Shown here: positions 22,241-33,190 of the stretch, piece after piece
Numbering within the stretch: position 1 is the stretch's first letter
Layout of the letters: each line of letters starts with the position of its first letter
From: Lolium rigidum
Taxonomy: Eukaryota > Streptophyta > Magnoliopsida > Poales > Poaceae
Reading direction: 5' to 3'
DNA length: 64,000 nucleotides
Assembly: GCF_022539505.1 (NCBI RefSeq)
Contig: NC_061513.1
Location: forward strand, 178,776,017-178,840,016
Translations under genes and position numbers: made by a program
Notes under the pieces: generated by a model
Database searches by the model: none
What the model saw: only the letters and a program-made list of their open reading frames with translations
What the model was told of the DNA's origin: nothing

Positions 22241-25200
22241 TCACAAGGTGTCCAATTCTTGTAGCAGCTCTTCCATCGTGGGTCTTTGGTCAGGGTTTTC
22301 ACTGGTGCAGACTAATGCAATCTTTGCCAGTTTAGCCGCTTCGGTTGCTGAGTAACATCCTTTAAGGTTACCGTCAATGAGCTCATCGACGCTAGCGGAG
22401 TCGAAAGGCAGCTGCATCGTCTTCCTTTTACCCGTGAGTATCTGGAACACAATTACCCCGAACGCATAGACATCGCTCTTCTCCGAGAACCGGCCGACGG
22501 TGGTGTACTCAGGGGCAAGGTACCCCATGGCGGCGCTCGCTTTGAGGGTCGAGAAGACCAGGTCGTCGACGAGGAGCTTGTGCAGGCCAGAACCGGATAT
22601 CAGTGGCTTGTAGGTGTAATCCACCAGAACTTTGTCCGCCGATATACTTTGGTGAACAAGAGGAGGCTTGTTTGCTCTGCTACTGTGAAGATATCCAATT
22701 CCTGCAAAACAAACATCCGTAAGCAACAGTGCCTTGCAAAAAAAAAAATTGATTTACACCTCTGCTAGCACAGCACAGGCTGTATCAGACCAACATTTTC
22801 AGTGATTGCAGATTACAAGCATCAAAAGTTATTTGTCAGTACAACATGTGACTATGGTACGTCGTTTCACAGGTTTCCCCTGTAAACATGTGAACAACCA
22901 GGACAGTCCTAGCATCGATAAACTGATGGACATTTGTTTCAGTGCTTTTGCACAAAAATTAAGTTGCCATGTGTTTCTGAGGCAGAGATAACAACTATTA
23001 CCTATGTTCCAAAATGTAGTATGTTTTAGCTTTCCAAAACATACTACGTTTTGGAACTGAGGTAGTAGCTAGCATTTGGGGAATTTTGATACTTTTGTGG
23101 ACAGTATAAATGCAGAAAGAGTTGGTCATTAGTAAGCAAACCTTGCGTTGCAAAAAAAAAAAACTCAACCCTTTTGTTAGTTCTAGGTCAACCGGGAATT
23201 AAGTTAGTTCTAGACCAACTCTAAAACCATTAGATTTGCGGCAAGATTCGTGCACATGAGAATTACACATGAGTGTGCAATTACATGTGGGTATCCAATT
23301 GCACATCCTTTTTTTTTCACAATTACACTTCAATTGCACAGGAAATTGGGTGCCTGAGAATTAAATTAGTGAATTGTACATGAAATTGGGTGCCTAAGAA
23401 TTAAATTAGTTGTAGGTCAGCCGCTATGTTAGCACAGTACAGGTTGTTTCCGACCAACATTTTCAGTACGTAACTGTTGCAAATAACAGGTAGCAAAAGT
23501 TATTTGTCAGTTTAGAGAGAGAGAGCTCTTTGAGAACCTACAAGCTGCACAGTTCGAAAATGCGACTATGGTAAACATGTGAACAACCAGGACAGTCCTA
23601 GCATCGATAAACTTACGTACATTTGTTTCAGTGTTTTTGCAGAAAAATAAGTTGCCAATGCATCACATCTACGCCAGCTGTGTAGTAGTACGCAAAAGGC
23701 AATTCTGCAAAGCTGAGCCCAAACTGTTGCATGTCAACCATGTGTTTCTCAGGCAGAGATGACAACTACAGTGGTTTTTTCAAAAAAAAAAGGAACTACA
23801 GTACTACGATTTGGGCAATTTTGCTACGGAGTGAGTACTTTAGTGGACAGTATGAATGCAGAAAGATTTGGTCATTAGCAGCCTCTACTAGCAGCCTAGC
23901 AGTGCTGGATAAGTGATAGCTAGACAGTGACAAGGGGGATGAGTGCAGCTCCACTACCACAATACCTTTAGCAATGCCTTTGATGATGGACACCCTCGTG
24001 GACCACTCGAGGACGTGTCCGCCATGGCCAGCGCCGCCGCCGTCGACGTCCAAGAACTGCGACAGGCTCCCGTTGGGCACGAAGTCGTGCACCAGGAAGC
24101 ACTCCCCCCTGGCCCTGGAGCAGCAGAAGCCCCTGAGCCCCACGACGTTGTCGTGCCGCAGCTCGGCCAGCAGCTTGAGCCCCTTGAGGAACTCCGCCTC
24201 CTCCTGCTTGCAGCATGTCTGGCCGAGCCGCGTGACGACGACGGGCGTGCCGTCGCGCAGCGTGCCCCTGTACGTGGCCGCGAAGCTGCCCTTGGAGTTG
24301 GAGCTCTTGTTGTTGCCCAGGAGGTTGAGCTCCGAGAAGTACTGCGTGGCGGACTCCACCTCCTCCATGTTGAACCGGAGGCTCGGCGACACCTCCTGCG
24401 AGAACCCGACGCCGCTCCGCCCGTCCGCCAGCGGGTCCCAGCCGCTGGAGTACTCCAGGCTCACCAGCGTGGACGACGCGCTCTTGCGGAACGACGACTC
24501 CTTCATTGTCGTCGCCTCGGTGCTGCACCGGCCGCCGACGGCTGTCAGCGGCGGCAAGCCCGCGGCCGTTCTCTGCTTGCGCCACCGGAGCCATGAGAAG
24601 GCGAGGAGACCGGCCGCCGTCGCCGCCAGGAGGATCACCGCGAGGACGACGACGGCGGCGAGCGCCTTCGTGGAAGGCGGGCAGTGGGTTCCGGTGCAAT
24701 GCCCGTGGCCTCCGTCGGAGCTGGTCCGCGGCGGGATGCCGGCGCTGAACGGCTGGGGCCTGTCGGGGTCGATGAGGTCCGAGGATGTGCACGGCCGGAG
24801 GTCGGGTAGCCCGGTTCCGCAGAGATCGGCGTTGTTCCCGTACTGGAATCCGCCCTCCAGCCTCGCCAGTTCTGGGCAGCAGCCAAATCAAACGAACGAC
24901 CCATGATTAATTAGCCAAACTGATTCGGATGTCGTTGTTTGTTTGCGTCGTGTTGTGTGGATTAATTACGTACCGGAGGGCACACTGCCGGTGAGCGAGT
25001 TGTTCCTGACGTCGAGAGCCGCGAGGCGAGGCAGCCTGGCGAGCCTGACCGGGATGGAGCCGAAGAGGTGGTTGAAGCTCAAGTCCAGGCGCATGAGCTC
25101 GGGCAGGTCGCCGAGGCTGGCCGGGATGGCGCCATTGAGGTGGTTGGACTGCAGGGCCAGCACGGTGAGCTTGGTCAACAGGCCGAGCTGCGTGGGGATG

Positions 25201-26038
25201 CTCCCCGTCAGCTGATTGTAGCACAGCTGCAGAACTGCACACAGCAACCACATTAGCAGCGGGATTAGAGTGACAAAACTAAGATGTGCAGTAAATGAAT
25301 CCATGACCAAATCATACAGGTATCAGCCAAGAAACATTTCTATCCTTCGGGATAAGTGGCTCAAGAACGCGTTCTAGGACATGGAACGCTTATTAGCAAA
25401 GGATTAGACTGGAATAAAAAAAAGAACGAATCGAATCAATCTTAGGCTCTCTTAGCAATGCTATGCTCGTGATAGAGAGAGAGAGTCCACATGCAATGCA
25501 AGTAGGCGAGCAAGAATCTTCCAAGAAATGCACGCACACGAAGATGCCATGGCCGGAGAGAAGAGAAGCAGCAGCAGAGAGGCTCTGACTTTTGCTCACC
25601 TTGCAGCGAGGCCATGGCGCCGATCTCGGGCGGGACGGGCCCGGAGAAGTTGTTGACGTTGAGGTAGACGTCGGTGAGGCGGGTGAGAGCGGCGAGCTCC
25701 CGGGGCAGGGCGCCGTGGAGCGCGTTGTAGTGGAGGTAGAGGCCGGTGAGGGAGCGGAGGCCCGCGACGGCCGGGGGCAGCGTCCCCGCCAGGCCCTTCC
25801 CCTGCAGCGAGACGTTGGCGACGGCGCCGCGGCCGTCGCACGCGACGCCCTCGAACCGGCACGGGTCCCGCCCGCGCGCCCACGACGGCAGCAGGCGGCC
25901 CGTCGGGTCCAGCGCCGCCTTGAGCGCCAGCAGCGCCCGCGCCTCCCCGCCGTCCGCCGCGGAGGCTAGGCCGAGCAGAGAGCGGCACAGGACCGCCAAT
26001 GCCGCGAGCGCGACGAGGCGGGAAGAGTCGGAGGCCAT
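22241..26038 (-). CDS. Leucine-rich-repeat receptor-like pseudokinase, four exons
   Basis: CDS complement(join(22241..22701,23966..24871,24974..25234,25600..26038)), 688 aa; all three introns have GT-AG ends and join in phase. The start at 26038 was chosen because a signal peptide (about 1-28) follows; the open frame upstream of it lacks protein character. Order: signal peptide, N-terminal LRR cap with DPCRFEGVACDGRG, about seven LRRs (70-235), a spacer with paired Cys, a transmembrane helix (about 303-327), a basic stop-transfer WLRWRKQ, then a kinase-like domain (about 403-685). The catalytic residues are missing: the VAIK lysine is Thr447, HRDLK reads HQSIS (552-556), the following Asn is Lys559, and DFG reads GSG (572-574). 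The fold marks GYLAPEY and DVYAFGV are kept. It should sit in the plasma membrane and signal as a scaffold or co-receptor. It looks like a known small group of plant LRR-RLKs with atypical kinases; ligand unknown. GC-rich exons contrast with AT-rich introns. Confidence 0.9.
22755..23140. repeat. Intron 3 duplication, copy 1
   Basis: This stretch shares long similar blocks with 23430-23885, including GTGAACAACCAGGACAGTCC, CCTAGCATCGATAAACT and the shared end around CAGAAAGA.TTGGTCATTAG. Copy 1 additionally carries a small Stowaway-type insertion (23001-23062). Both lie in the largest intron of the LRR gene. Confidence 0.7.
23001..23062. mobile_element. Short Stowaway-type MITE in intron 3
   Basis: A 62-bp near-palindrome beginning CCTATGTTCCAAAATGTAGT and ending in the inverse CTACGTTTTGGAACTGAGG, flanked by TA on both sides. 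Size, TA target and the CTCxxGTTCCAAAAT-like end fit a very short Stowaway element. It is absent from copy 2 of the intron duplication. Confidence 0.7.
23430..23885. repeat. Intron 3 duplication, copy 2
   Basis: Second copy of the block at 22755-23140, with extra sequence (GAGA run near 23515 and a segment near 23660-23730). The similarity is clear by eye but interrupted by gaps, which suggests an old tandem duplication. Confidence 0.7.
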
Positions 26039-27906
26039 TGCCAGTCGGCGCGCAGGTGGTCTGGCGGTGGCGAGGAGATGGGAAGGGTGGAGGAGACAAG
26101 GGCGTGCAGGGGTGAGGAGTTCGAGAAATAACGTGGGTGACCCCGTGAGCGTGAGCGACGGTGTGGCTGTGTCGTGATATGATGAAGCTGGGCAACGGAA
26201 CTCGAGGGCACACCCGGCCAGGCCAGCCATCCCTAGCCAGTTTGCGCATTTTGCGTGGTGGGAGTTCGTCGCCTTTGTCTCCACCGTGGTCCGGCGGTTG
26301 TAGGGCTCGCACAACTCGTCGGACCTGTCGTCGCTGCGGCGTACTATCATTTTCTCCTTTGAACAGTCGAGAATTAAGCTGGAGTTGTTTTAGTTTTATC
26401 ATTACATTTGAAGATATTGTCGTTGCAGGTTTCGCAAAAAAAAAAAGAGATATTGTCGCCGCATCATGTAACATGCGTCGACTCGTGCTAAATTTTGGGA
26501 AAAAAAAACCTAGATCTAGGTATTTCGGATGGTGAAGACAAGAGGAAGAGCGGCGTGCGCCTTACTGCATCGATGATGGCGAGACTCGATGATGTGGGAT
26601 GATGTGGTGCACCAGTATCCCGGTGACAGACGTGCTATGATGGATTCGAGGTGCTCCTTACTAATCTACTAGACCGGATGAGCACTTCTATTTTGCATAG
26701 AGAGCGTCTCTGTCTGCACGTCTGCACCACGCAAAATGTTCCCGATTTCTAATTGATAGGGGTTTCCATTGTTTTCCAGGGTATAAGGCTCATCACCACT
26801 CATTGTCGGATATGTAGTTGTTGCGTGCTGGCTTTGGATTCTTAATGTATGATCTTTGTAAGACATTTATTGAATAAATTAATAAAAAAAGGTTGCATGC
26901 ATCTTGCCCAAGTCATCATGCATTTTTTTAAAGGATCAACTATAGTACCGTTTCAATTTTTATTATGGTTAGTGCACGTCAGAATTATACATGAATGTAT
27001 AACTATACTTTTTCTCATTTGCACATACAATTAGGTGAGTTGTCAAACCAAGAATTAATTTAGTTATATATCGGTTTGTAGGTCGAAGCTGAGCCACCTT
27101 CTCGGGGTTATCATTCCATCCTTGCGAGATCATACATGTATTTTACAGCTGCTGAGAACTTCTGAAGTCAATCATCACCCAACAAGTGCCAAATTCTCCT
27201 GTAAAATACTGCGTATAGACCATCATGTTAAATAATTGCATATTGCTAGTAGCGGGGGCAGGAATTATGAACGAGATCGAAACTTCGAAAGGCATCCGGT
27301 TGTTTTGCCAAACGGAACGTACGCGAACCCTCCTAGCTGAACATCGACCCATGTTTCGTTTTGCACAGAACCGACACTTTTATACGCCGGGTCTCTAGCA
27401 GCACGGCGGCCGGCCGGTGCAACTCCACCGAGCCGTTTTCGCCGTCGACGTGCATCCGGTCGTGCCGGTGGTTACGCCGCAGCAATTTTTAGTGCTCATC
27501 AATCGGCGGGCGGAGCGCAGGGCCCTCGACACGCGACAGTACTGTGAAGGCCGCAAAAAAGAGAGAATCTAATCACCAATGAGACCGCCATACCAGTCAG
27601 GGGCTCAGGGCATGGAAGGGAGACTGCTCAGAAATGAAGAGCAAGCAAACGAACCAAGATACTATCGTTTCTGTTGACCTCCTGTACGTGTGCATGCTAG
27701 TACGCCGGTGAACGGGTACATGCTTGACACGAGCGGACGCACGTGATATATCTGTCCCCCTGCCGTTATATAATGTTTCAGAAAGATTCACAAGTTAAAT
27801 TATGTTGTTTCTGCCTTTCATTTCCTTGATTCGTTTCCTTGCTATTCACTATGTCAATGTTCAGACAGATTCTCAACATAACCACCCAAAGTATCATTAT
27901 GCCTTT
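26039..27906. other. 5' flank of the LRR gene and intergenic DNA
   Basis: The first 300 bp are GC-rich leader or promoter of the minus-strand gene; no clear TATA box was found. The region 26870-27080 is AT-rich and shares the ATTAATTTAGTT / GAATTATACATGA style of sequence with intron 3 (23190-23420), suggesting a dispersed repeat. No coding frame with protein-like features. Confidence 0.4.
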
Positions 27907-27909
27907 TTA

Positions 27910-29108
27910 GAGCACCTCTAACCGAAGCCCCAAAACAGCCTTAGAGGAGAAAAGATAGGCTGTACGGCCCTAAGCGCCTCGAGTCCAAGCCTAAGCCCAA
28001 AAACGGATAAAGGACTAAAAACAAGAGAGTGACCCCTAAAACTCGAGGCGCCTCTCTCATATTTCCTCCCCGCCCATCTCGGTGACAAAAAAATGAGCTG
28101 CCATCGAGTGCCACCACTCCCGTCCAAATCCACCGCCAGTCGTCGCTGGCGCCACCGTTCTCCCCTCTCCCGGATGGAATGGCATTGGATCTCGTTCCCA
28201 CATGCCCGCCAGAGTTTTCTGCCGACGCGTCGCCGCCCGATTCGACCCTCCCGACGCCTCCGATGCCGCGGAAGCGGTTGGGAAATACCGGCGAGGTGCG
28301 GGCAGCGGTAGAGACCACCAAGGCCACTGGCATGTCCTCGATCGTGCGCAAGCCGCCCCTTGCGCCGCTATTGAGCGGCCCGCGATCGCGAAAGCCGACG
28401 ACGGCGATGCAAGCCCACTCACAGGCGGTGACAGAGAAGAAGAAGAGGAAGGCAGTGGCGGCATCGACCTTGACACCTACACGCAAGGCCAAGGCGTCGC
28501 CGACGTCTTCAACGACCACGCCTTCTCCCTCTTCTGTGGCGGTCGACGCAACTCGTCCCCGAGTCTCCGCCTGCGACATGATCGATGAAATGCCCGAGTC
28601 TCAAGCAAGTGAGACTGAGATTGGGGTCGCCGAATTCATGTCTTATTTGGATTCTACACGCACTCAAGGGCTTGCACTTCAGGAAGAGAAGTTTTCCAAT
28701 GAGAGAGAGGGTGCCGACCGCACCATCATGTTCATGAACCCTAGCTCCTTGGATGATAAAGCTAGGGCATATTGTGAGATCGCTCGCGCAAAGATCTTGG
28801 CTCGGGAGAGTGGTGGTGCTGGTGATGGTGTTTGAGGGTGGCCGAGATGGTGGTGGCATCGACAACATAAACATGCTATGTTGTGCTTTTGGATCAAACT
28901 TGATCGATCTGATGTTTTTTGGATAATATTTATGCATGTTTGAACTATGTGTGTTTGAGATGTTTCAAAAATAATGTTAAAATATTTTAGTCCTTCAAGA
29001 TTTTAGTGTTCCAATCTGGCGGCCACCTTTTAGAGGACTAAATTATTGTCATCTATTTTTGTCCGCCGTTTTGTCCTCTATATTATAGGGGTTCGGTAAG
29101 AGATGATC
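27910..29108 (+). mobile_element. PIF/Harbinger-type element with ORF1-like gene
   Basis: Imperfect inverted ends GAGCACCTCTAACCGAAGCC (left) and GATCATCTCTTACCGAACCC (right, read inward) are flanked by TTA on both sides (27907-27909 and 29109-29111), the TWA target of this superfamily. The 1199-bp element lacks the DDE transposase but carries an open frame at 28179-28835. Confidence 0.75.
28179..28835 (+). CDS. ORF1-like (Myb/NAM-associated C-terminal) protein of the PIF/Harbinger element
   Basis: An uninterrupted 218-codon frame within the TIR element. The first half is Pro/Ser/Thr/Lys-rich and low in complexity; the end, with NEREGADRTIMFMNPSSLD and AYCEIARAKILA, resembles the C-terminal helix pair of PIF/Harbinger ORF1 proteins and NAM-associated domain proteins, which act as DNA-binding helpers of the transposase. 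The N-terminal Myb-like DNA-binding part appears to be missing or replaced. Another methionine further in could be the true start. Confidence in the family is moderate and the function is inferred only from this end. Confidence 0.5.
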   Translation: MALDLVPTCPPEFSADASPPDSTLPTPPMPRKRLGNTGEVRAAVETTKATGMSSIVRKPPLAPLLSGPRSRKPTTAMQAHSQAVTEKKKRKAVAASTLTPTRKAKASPTSSTTTPSPSSVAVDATRPRVSACDMIDEMPESQASETEIGVAEFMSYLDSTRTQGLALQEEKFSNEREGADRTIMFMNPSSLDDKARAYCEIARAKILARESGGAGDGV

Positions 29109-29111
29109 TTA

Positions 29112-30175
29112 TGTCGCAGGATCTCCATGACAATTTGATATGATTATAGTTTCTTCCCTAACCTTTTTGATATACCCTTCCAAGCAATGTAATCCCTCCA
29201 TTTCATAATATAAGATGTTTCGGCAGTTCAAATTAAAACGCCAAAACGTCTTACTTTTACGATCATAGCAAGTAGTATGTATCATCATCTTAGCTTATGC
29301 ATCGATAAAAAATAACTTCACATAAGTGAATCGGCCGCATACTTGGCTAACAAAATAACAAACAGATAATATAAATACTAAACATCATCGGAAAACCAAA
29401 ATCGACAAGATGACATGATGCTAGTTTTACTATGAGCACAATCAGTTAAACAACAAGGGTTTAATAACCTACGATGCCGCCCACGGCAGCCATATGAGGC
29501 TCTCTCTTGATCGGGTGAAGTAAACTGTGCATATACAGAATGCATTCTTATGCCCAACTATCATTTGAAAATAAATAAATCTCAAACCTGCCTCACATGT
29601 TTTTGCCTAATAGTTTTTGTACATTTTGACCTGGTTTACAATATAAATTTGATCAATTCTCGTCTATCTAATGAATAGGCAGAGCTCTAGATAATAACTA
29701 CACTTTTTTTTTCAAAAAAGAGAAGCCCTAGCCTTAACATCAGTCGATGAACACGGCCTTATATTGCTGTGTTACTCCTCCTGTCCGTACATATAAGCCA
29801 CGTTTTTTTCTCAAAACTAAAGATATGTGGATTACACAATGGAAAAAAATCACTGGATCTATACTAAAAAACACTTTTCAGTGATATCGATTATGCATCA
29901 AATAATTCACAAACATTTGGTCTAATGGCATGCCACACATATAACAAAGAGTAGCCTAACCAGAAATATGACATGCTACACATAGAACCACTGTGAGATC
30001 TCAACCACTATTCAGCATATTTAAACAAAAAGATCTCTGTGAGGACACATAGCACTTTGCTTGACATATATAACACTATATTCTTAGAATTATCTTGGGT
30101 CACACATGGGCCTTTATTTACACGTAAGCGCATCATTTTGTTTTTAGGAGAAGATTCTCACGTAATTAAGAATTT
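29112..30175. other. Intergenic, with Stowaway-like ends
   Basis: AT-rich DNA with MITE-like fragments: CTCCCTCCATTTCATAATAT at 29191-29210 and ACTCCTCCTGTCCGTACATA near 29775, both like single Stowaway ends whose partners are not clear. No coding frame found. Confidence 0.4.
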
Positions 30176-30400
30176 CTAGTGTCCACCTGACCAGCTGACC
30201 TCATCGATCTCCTGCAGCAACCACCTTGGAAATTTTGCATGCTCTTTCCCAAGCTTAGCTGCGCTCCTGTCGGGAAGAAAAGCTTCTGCTTGGCCGGGAA
30301 CCAGATGCCTTGTGCCATATGCTTCCACTTGCTTGTTCTCTACAAACTTCCGAGTTCTTCCCAGTTTCGAGCTTAGCTCAGCATAGTATAGGAAGAAGAC
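30176..30400 (-). pseudogene. Possible terminal exon relic, unknown protein
   Basis: The minus strand is open for about 75 codons without an ATG and ends at TAG (30178-30176). The translation looks protein-like: FVENKQVEAYGTRHLVPGQA, then LGKEHAKFPRWLLQEIDEV. Upstream is a stop codon (about 30406-30404) rather than a splice site that I can defend. It may be the last exon of a lost gene. I recognise no family. Confidence 0.3.
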
Positions 30401-31379
30401 GGGTCACGTGGAGAGACATGGACGCATGGTTAACTAGTGATCCGTACAACACGGTTCGATCGAGGATTCGCTGATCATGTGTTGACAATTTCGTTTCAGC
30501 GCGTGATACTACTGGCACTCTAGCAGTTTAAGCATCTTAAGTACATCTGAGATATATTACGCCGCGTGCTGCATTGTTAGCTCCAGCCATGCCCTTGGGG
30601 TGTGCTGCAAGGAATCCATCTTACAGATAAAAGTAAGAGTTCCTCCCCGGTTAGCCGGTTAGTGCGTACTTAAACTGCCTATATTAACCTTGCTGCAGGC
30701 TTGTTTAATTTGGGCATCTTGTCGGTGAGAACAAGTTACATGCTGCTTGCTAACTGCTTAGTGTCAGCTGTCAAAAATTCTCAAGAAACTAGGGTCATAG
30801 GGAATCAAACGAGCGTTTGACTAGCACATAGCTTCAAACTGTCTCCACGTAACCGCGTCATTTTTTCCTTGTGAACAGCATTAAGATACGGGAGAAACTT
30901 TGCACGTGAAATGAAATAGAATGTCAAACCTTGCATCCGATTATCATTTTTGTTAGGCACACCTTCCTGTACTGCTCCCCAAGAGTCAATACGGACACCA
31001 GCTATTGTAAAAAAAAGGGGGACATCATCTCACCCTGTATAAGTTGTCAACTGGTATCCACCTAAATCTTTTTTTCTTGTCATTTATAGTGTAAATTTTA
31101 AGATAAAAATTCTACACTACAACTGATAAAATAAACTGTAAGTGAGATTTAGGCGGGATCTCACTTGTATATCTCCATCCCTTTACATGAGTATTTTGTA
31201 GGAGTAATATCCATATTTAGGTTAGATTCTGTAGCTGTTACATGTGGATGCTAGATTTCCCAATTTGGCAGGTGCAAATGTCGGATGGCCAAATCTTTGG
31301 ACTCCCTAAATTGGGAAATTGGAAAATCATATCAATGGTCTGGTCAAAGGTCTTTTAGATTAGGGTGATGTAGTGATAT
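30401..31379. other. Intergenic, possible small MITEs
   Basis: No gene seen. A pair of inverted segments, CACCTAAATC (near 31069) and GATTTAGGCG (near 31146), could be the ends of a MITE of about 100 bp. A second inverted pair, TTTCCCAATTTGG and CCTAAATTGGGAAA, lies at 31255-31320. Confidence 0.35.
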
Positions 31380-31384
31380 GAATT

Positions 31385-31560
31385 GGCAAGACACGGGCAT
31401 GATCAAGAGCAATGCCCTTTGCAACATTGTGCCACGATCAAGAGCATTACATTGATCATGCCATTGTGTTGGCATGAGCAATGTCTTGATCAGGTCAGTT
31501 TGTTGCTAACGGCTATGTCTTGATCATGTCACTGTGTTGGCAATGGCTATGTCTTCATAA
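31385..31560. repeat. Degenerate tandem repeats
   Basis: Variants of a unit with GGCATGAGCAATGTCTTGATCA-like content (core ATGTCTTGATCA) recur about four or five times, with substitutions such as GGCTATGTCTTGATCATGTC. Confidence 0.5.
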
Positions 31561-31601
31561 ACGCTCTAACACCCATTTGCCTTTCCAATTAAGTGGTAAA
31601 G

Positions 31602-32095
31602 CTGGAGTGTGACAAGTTGGGCAAAGGGTTCTTCCCTCCACTCGGCTACCAGGAGCACATCGCCCTAAACCGCTAGACGAAGGCGCTGAAGCTGGAGGTG
31701 TGGGTGGATGTTGTGCTGATGCCACCTTCCACTGTTGGCAGTCAGCTTAAGCTGCCGCACATCGCCAAGGCAATGATTGTGCAGCTAAGCACGGACGACC
31801 TCCACATGCTGGTTGTGCCGCCATGGTTCTAGCACACATTGCGGAAGTGGATCAACATCCTGTTGCCACACAGCGTGCCCTTGTCAGCTTGCCGCTTCTG
31901 CGACGAGTGGGTGCAGGTGTTCTACTATGGTGGTCAGGTGGTCTTTGGTAGAAACCGGCCGCAGACGGTGTACATGTACGATCTACATCACGACAAAGTC
32001 GTAAAGTTCAAGCTCCATGCCTTCATCATGAAGATGATCCTCTACAAGGACGACTCATCCACCGCCAGGCTCTACACCTGCCCCGATCACGGCTA
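31602..32095 (+). pseudogene. Intronless gene relic with internal stops
   Basis: A single plus frame reads through about 165 codons of protein-like sequence ending at TAG (32093-32095), but with in-frame TAG codons near 31673 and 31828. Recognisable stretches include CRFCDEWVQVFYYGGQVVF and FKLHAFIMKMILYKDD. Alternating hydrophobic and basic residues would suit a compact beta-rich fold such as a B3-like DNA-binding domain, but this is only a guess. No LTR or TIR encloses it, so it may be a retrocopy. Confidence 0.5.
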
Positions 32096-32799
32096 GGTGG
32101 CGGCCCTCCTTTATTTCCATGCATGTTAATGGTGTCCATAGTTAGTTTTAGTGGTGAATCTTTGATGTTAAGAAAATTACCGTGCCTATTGATCAAGGAA
32201 TTATATGGGCTTCTATGCCCCTGGAACGTCATTGCTTTTGATCAGGGTGTTTTTTTCTTGCCCTCACAATGCTTATATGCACGTAGATGTTCCTTTGCTT
32301 TTGATCATGGCTGTCATATATGCTTAGTCTCCTGTGTTGTGTGGTTAGTAATGGCTAGATAGGGGTAAGAGCACCACTTGAAGAGGGAGGTAACACAATC
32401 GCTTGTTAGAACACAACTAAACGGCCGACACTTCTCTCGTGTATCGGCAATTATTGCCTACCAATCGATGGGCCGAAATTGCACCATGAAACTTTGTTGA
32501 GATTCAAACGTAGTGCATAATATAGCCCAAATTCCGTTTCTCCTCATACGGCATCCGGCGGGCCAAATGGGAAGCATGGAAAATCTATTGTGAGCAACCA
32601 ATCACGCCCGTAGTTCATGGAATCCTTGTGATCCGGCGTTATCTTATGCATGCATTGATTCCACTTTTTAAAAAGTCGGCCGAGTCAGCGATTATTAGGT
32701 CGATTAATCGCTACTAGGGATCTAGCCGTGTTGATTATCACTCATTGGTTATGTTAATTATTTAGCCCGACTAACCGCTCTGACATCACTAGGTATGTT
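32096..32799. other. Intergenic, nothing firm
   Basis: No coding frame above background. Segments rich in CGATTA-type motifs near 32680-32790 precede the LTR remnant and could be part of it. Confidence 0.35.
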
Positions 32800-33190
32800 C
32801 CCGATTGACGAGGGATTAACTCGTCAATGCCTACGTATTGTAAACTTATTGTTTCGTAAGAAGTAGAGGGCAAGTAGATCTCGAAGATTTCAGCCGAACA
32901 AAGGTGCTCAACTCAAGATTACGGTGGCTAGGGTTACAATGATTCGGTACCTTCTTTCACCCTCGGTATCCCCTTTATATAGGAGGTGCAGCCGAGGCTT
33001 TTCCGTGTCGTACAAGTTACAAATTATCTGGCCGCGTTTGGCATTTCCCTATATTGATACAAGTTTCCTATAATAATTCTATCTTCCTAGTCCGAGGATC
33101 TTCAATCTTCTGGGCCTCCAAAGCTTCGAGTCCATGGCCTTCCTGATCCACTGACCAGGGGTATTCATACGACATGCCCCGTAGGCATAT
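32800..33190 (-). repeat. LTR remnant, probably Gypsy
   Basis: Read on the minus strand, the sequence has a TATA box (CTATATAAAGGGG, about 32984-32972), a leader with ACCCTAGCCACCG, and an end region ACAATACGTAGGCATTGACG. The latter resembles ACAATACGTAGGCATTGGTG at the 3' end of the Gypsy LTR at 42817-43223. No partner LTR or coding part was identified, so it is a solo LTR or fragment. Confidence 0.5.

Noticed and set aside
23943..24906. Long open frames on the opposite strand and in other phases of the LRR kinase exon 3
   Set aside because: They overlap a well-supported exon; very high GC content leaves few stops, and their Arg/Ala-rich translations show no domain.
25592..26474. Antisense and alternative frames over exon 1 of the LRR gene
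   Set aside because: Shadows of the GC-rich exon; low-complexity translations.
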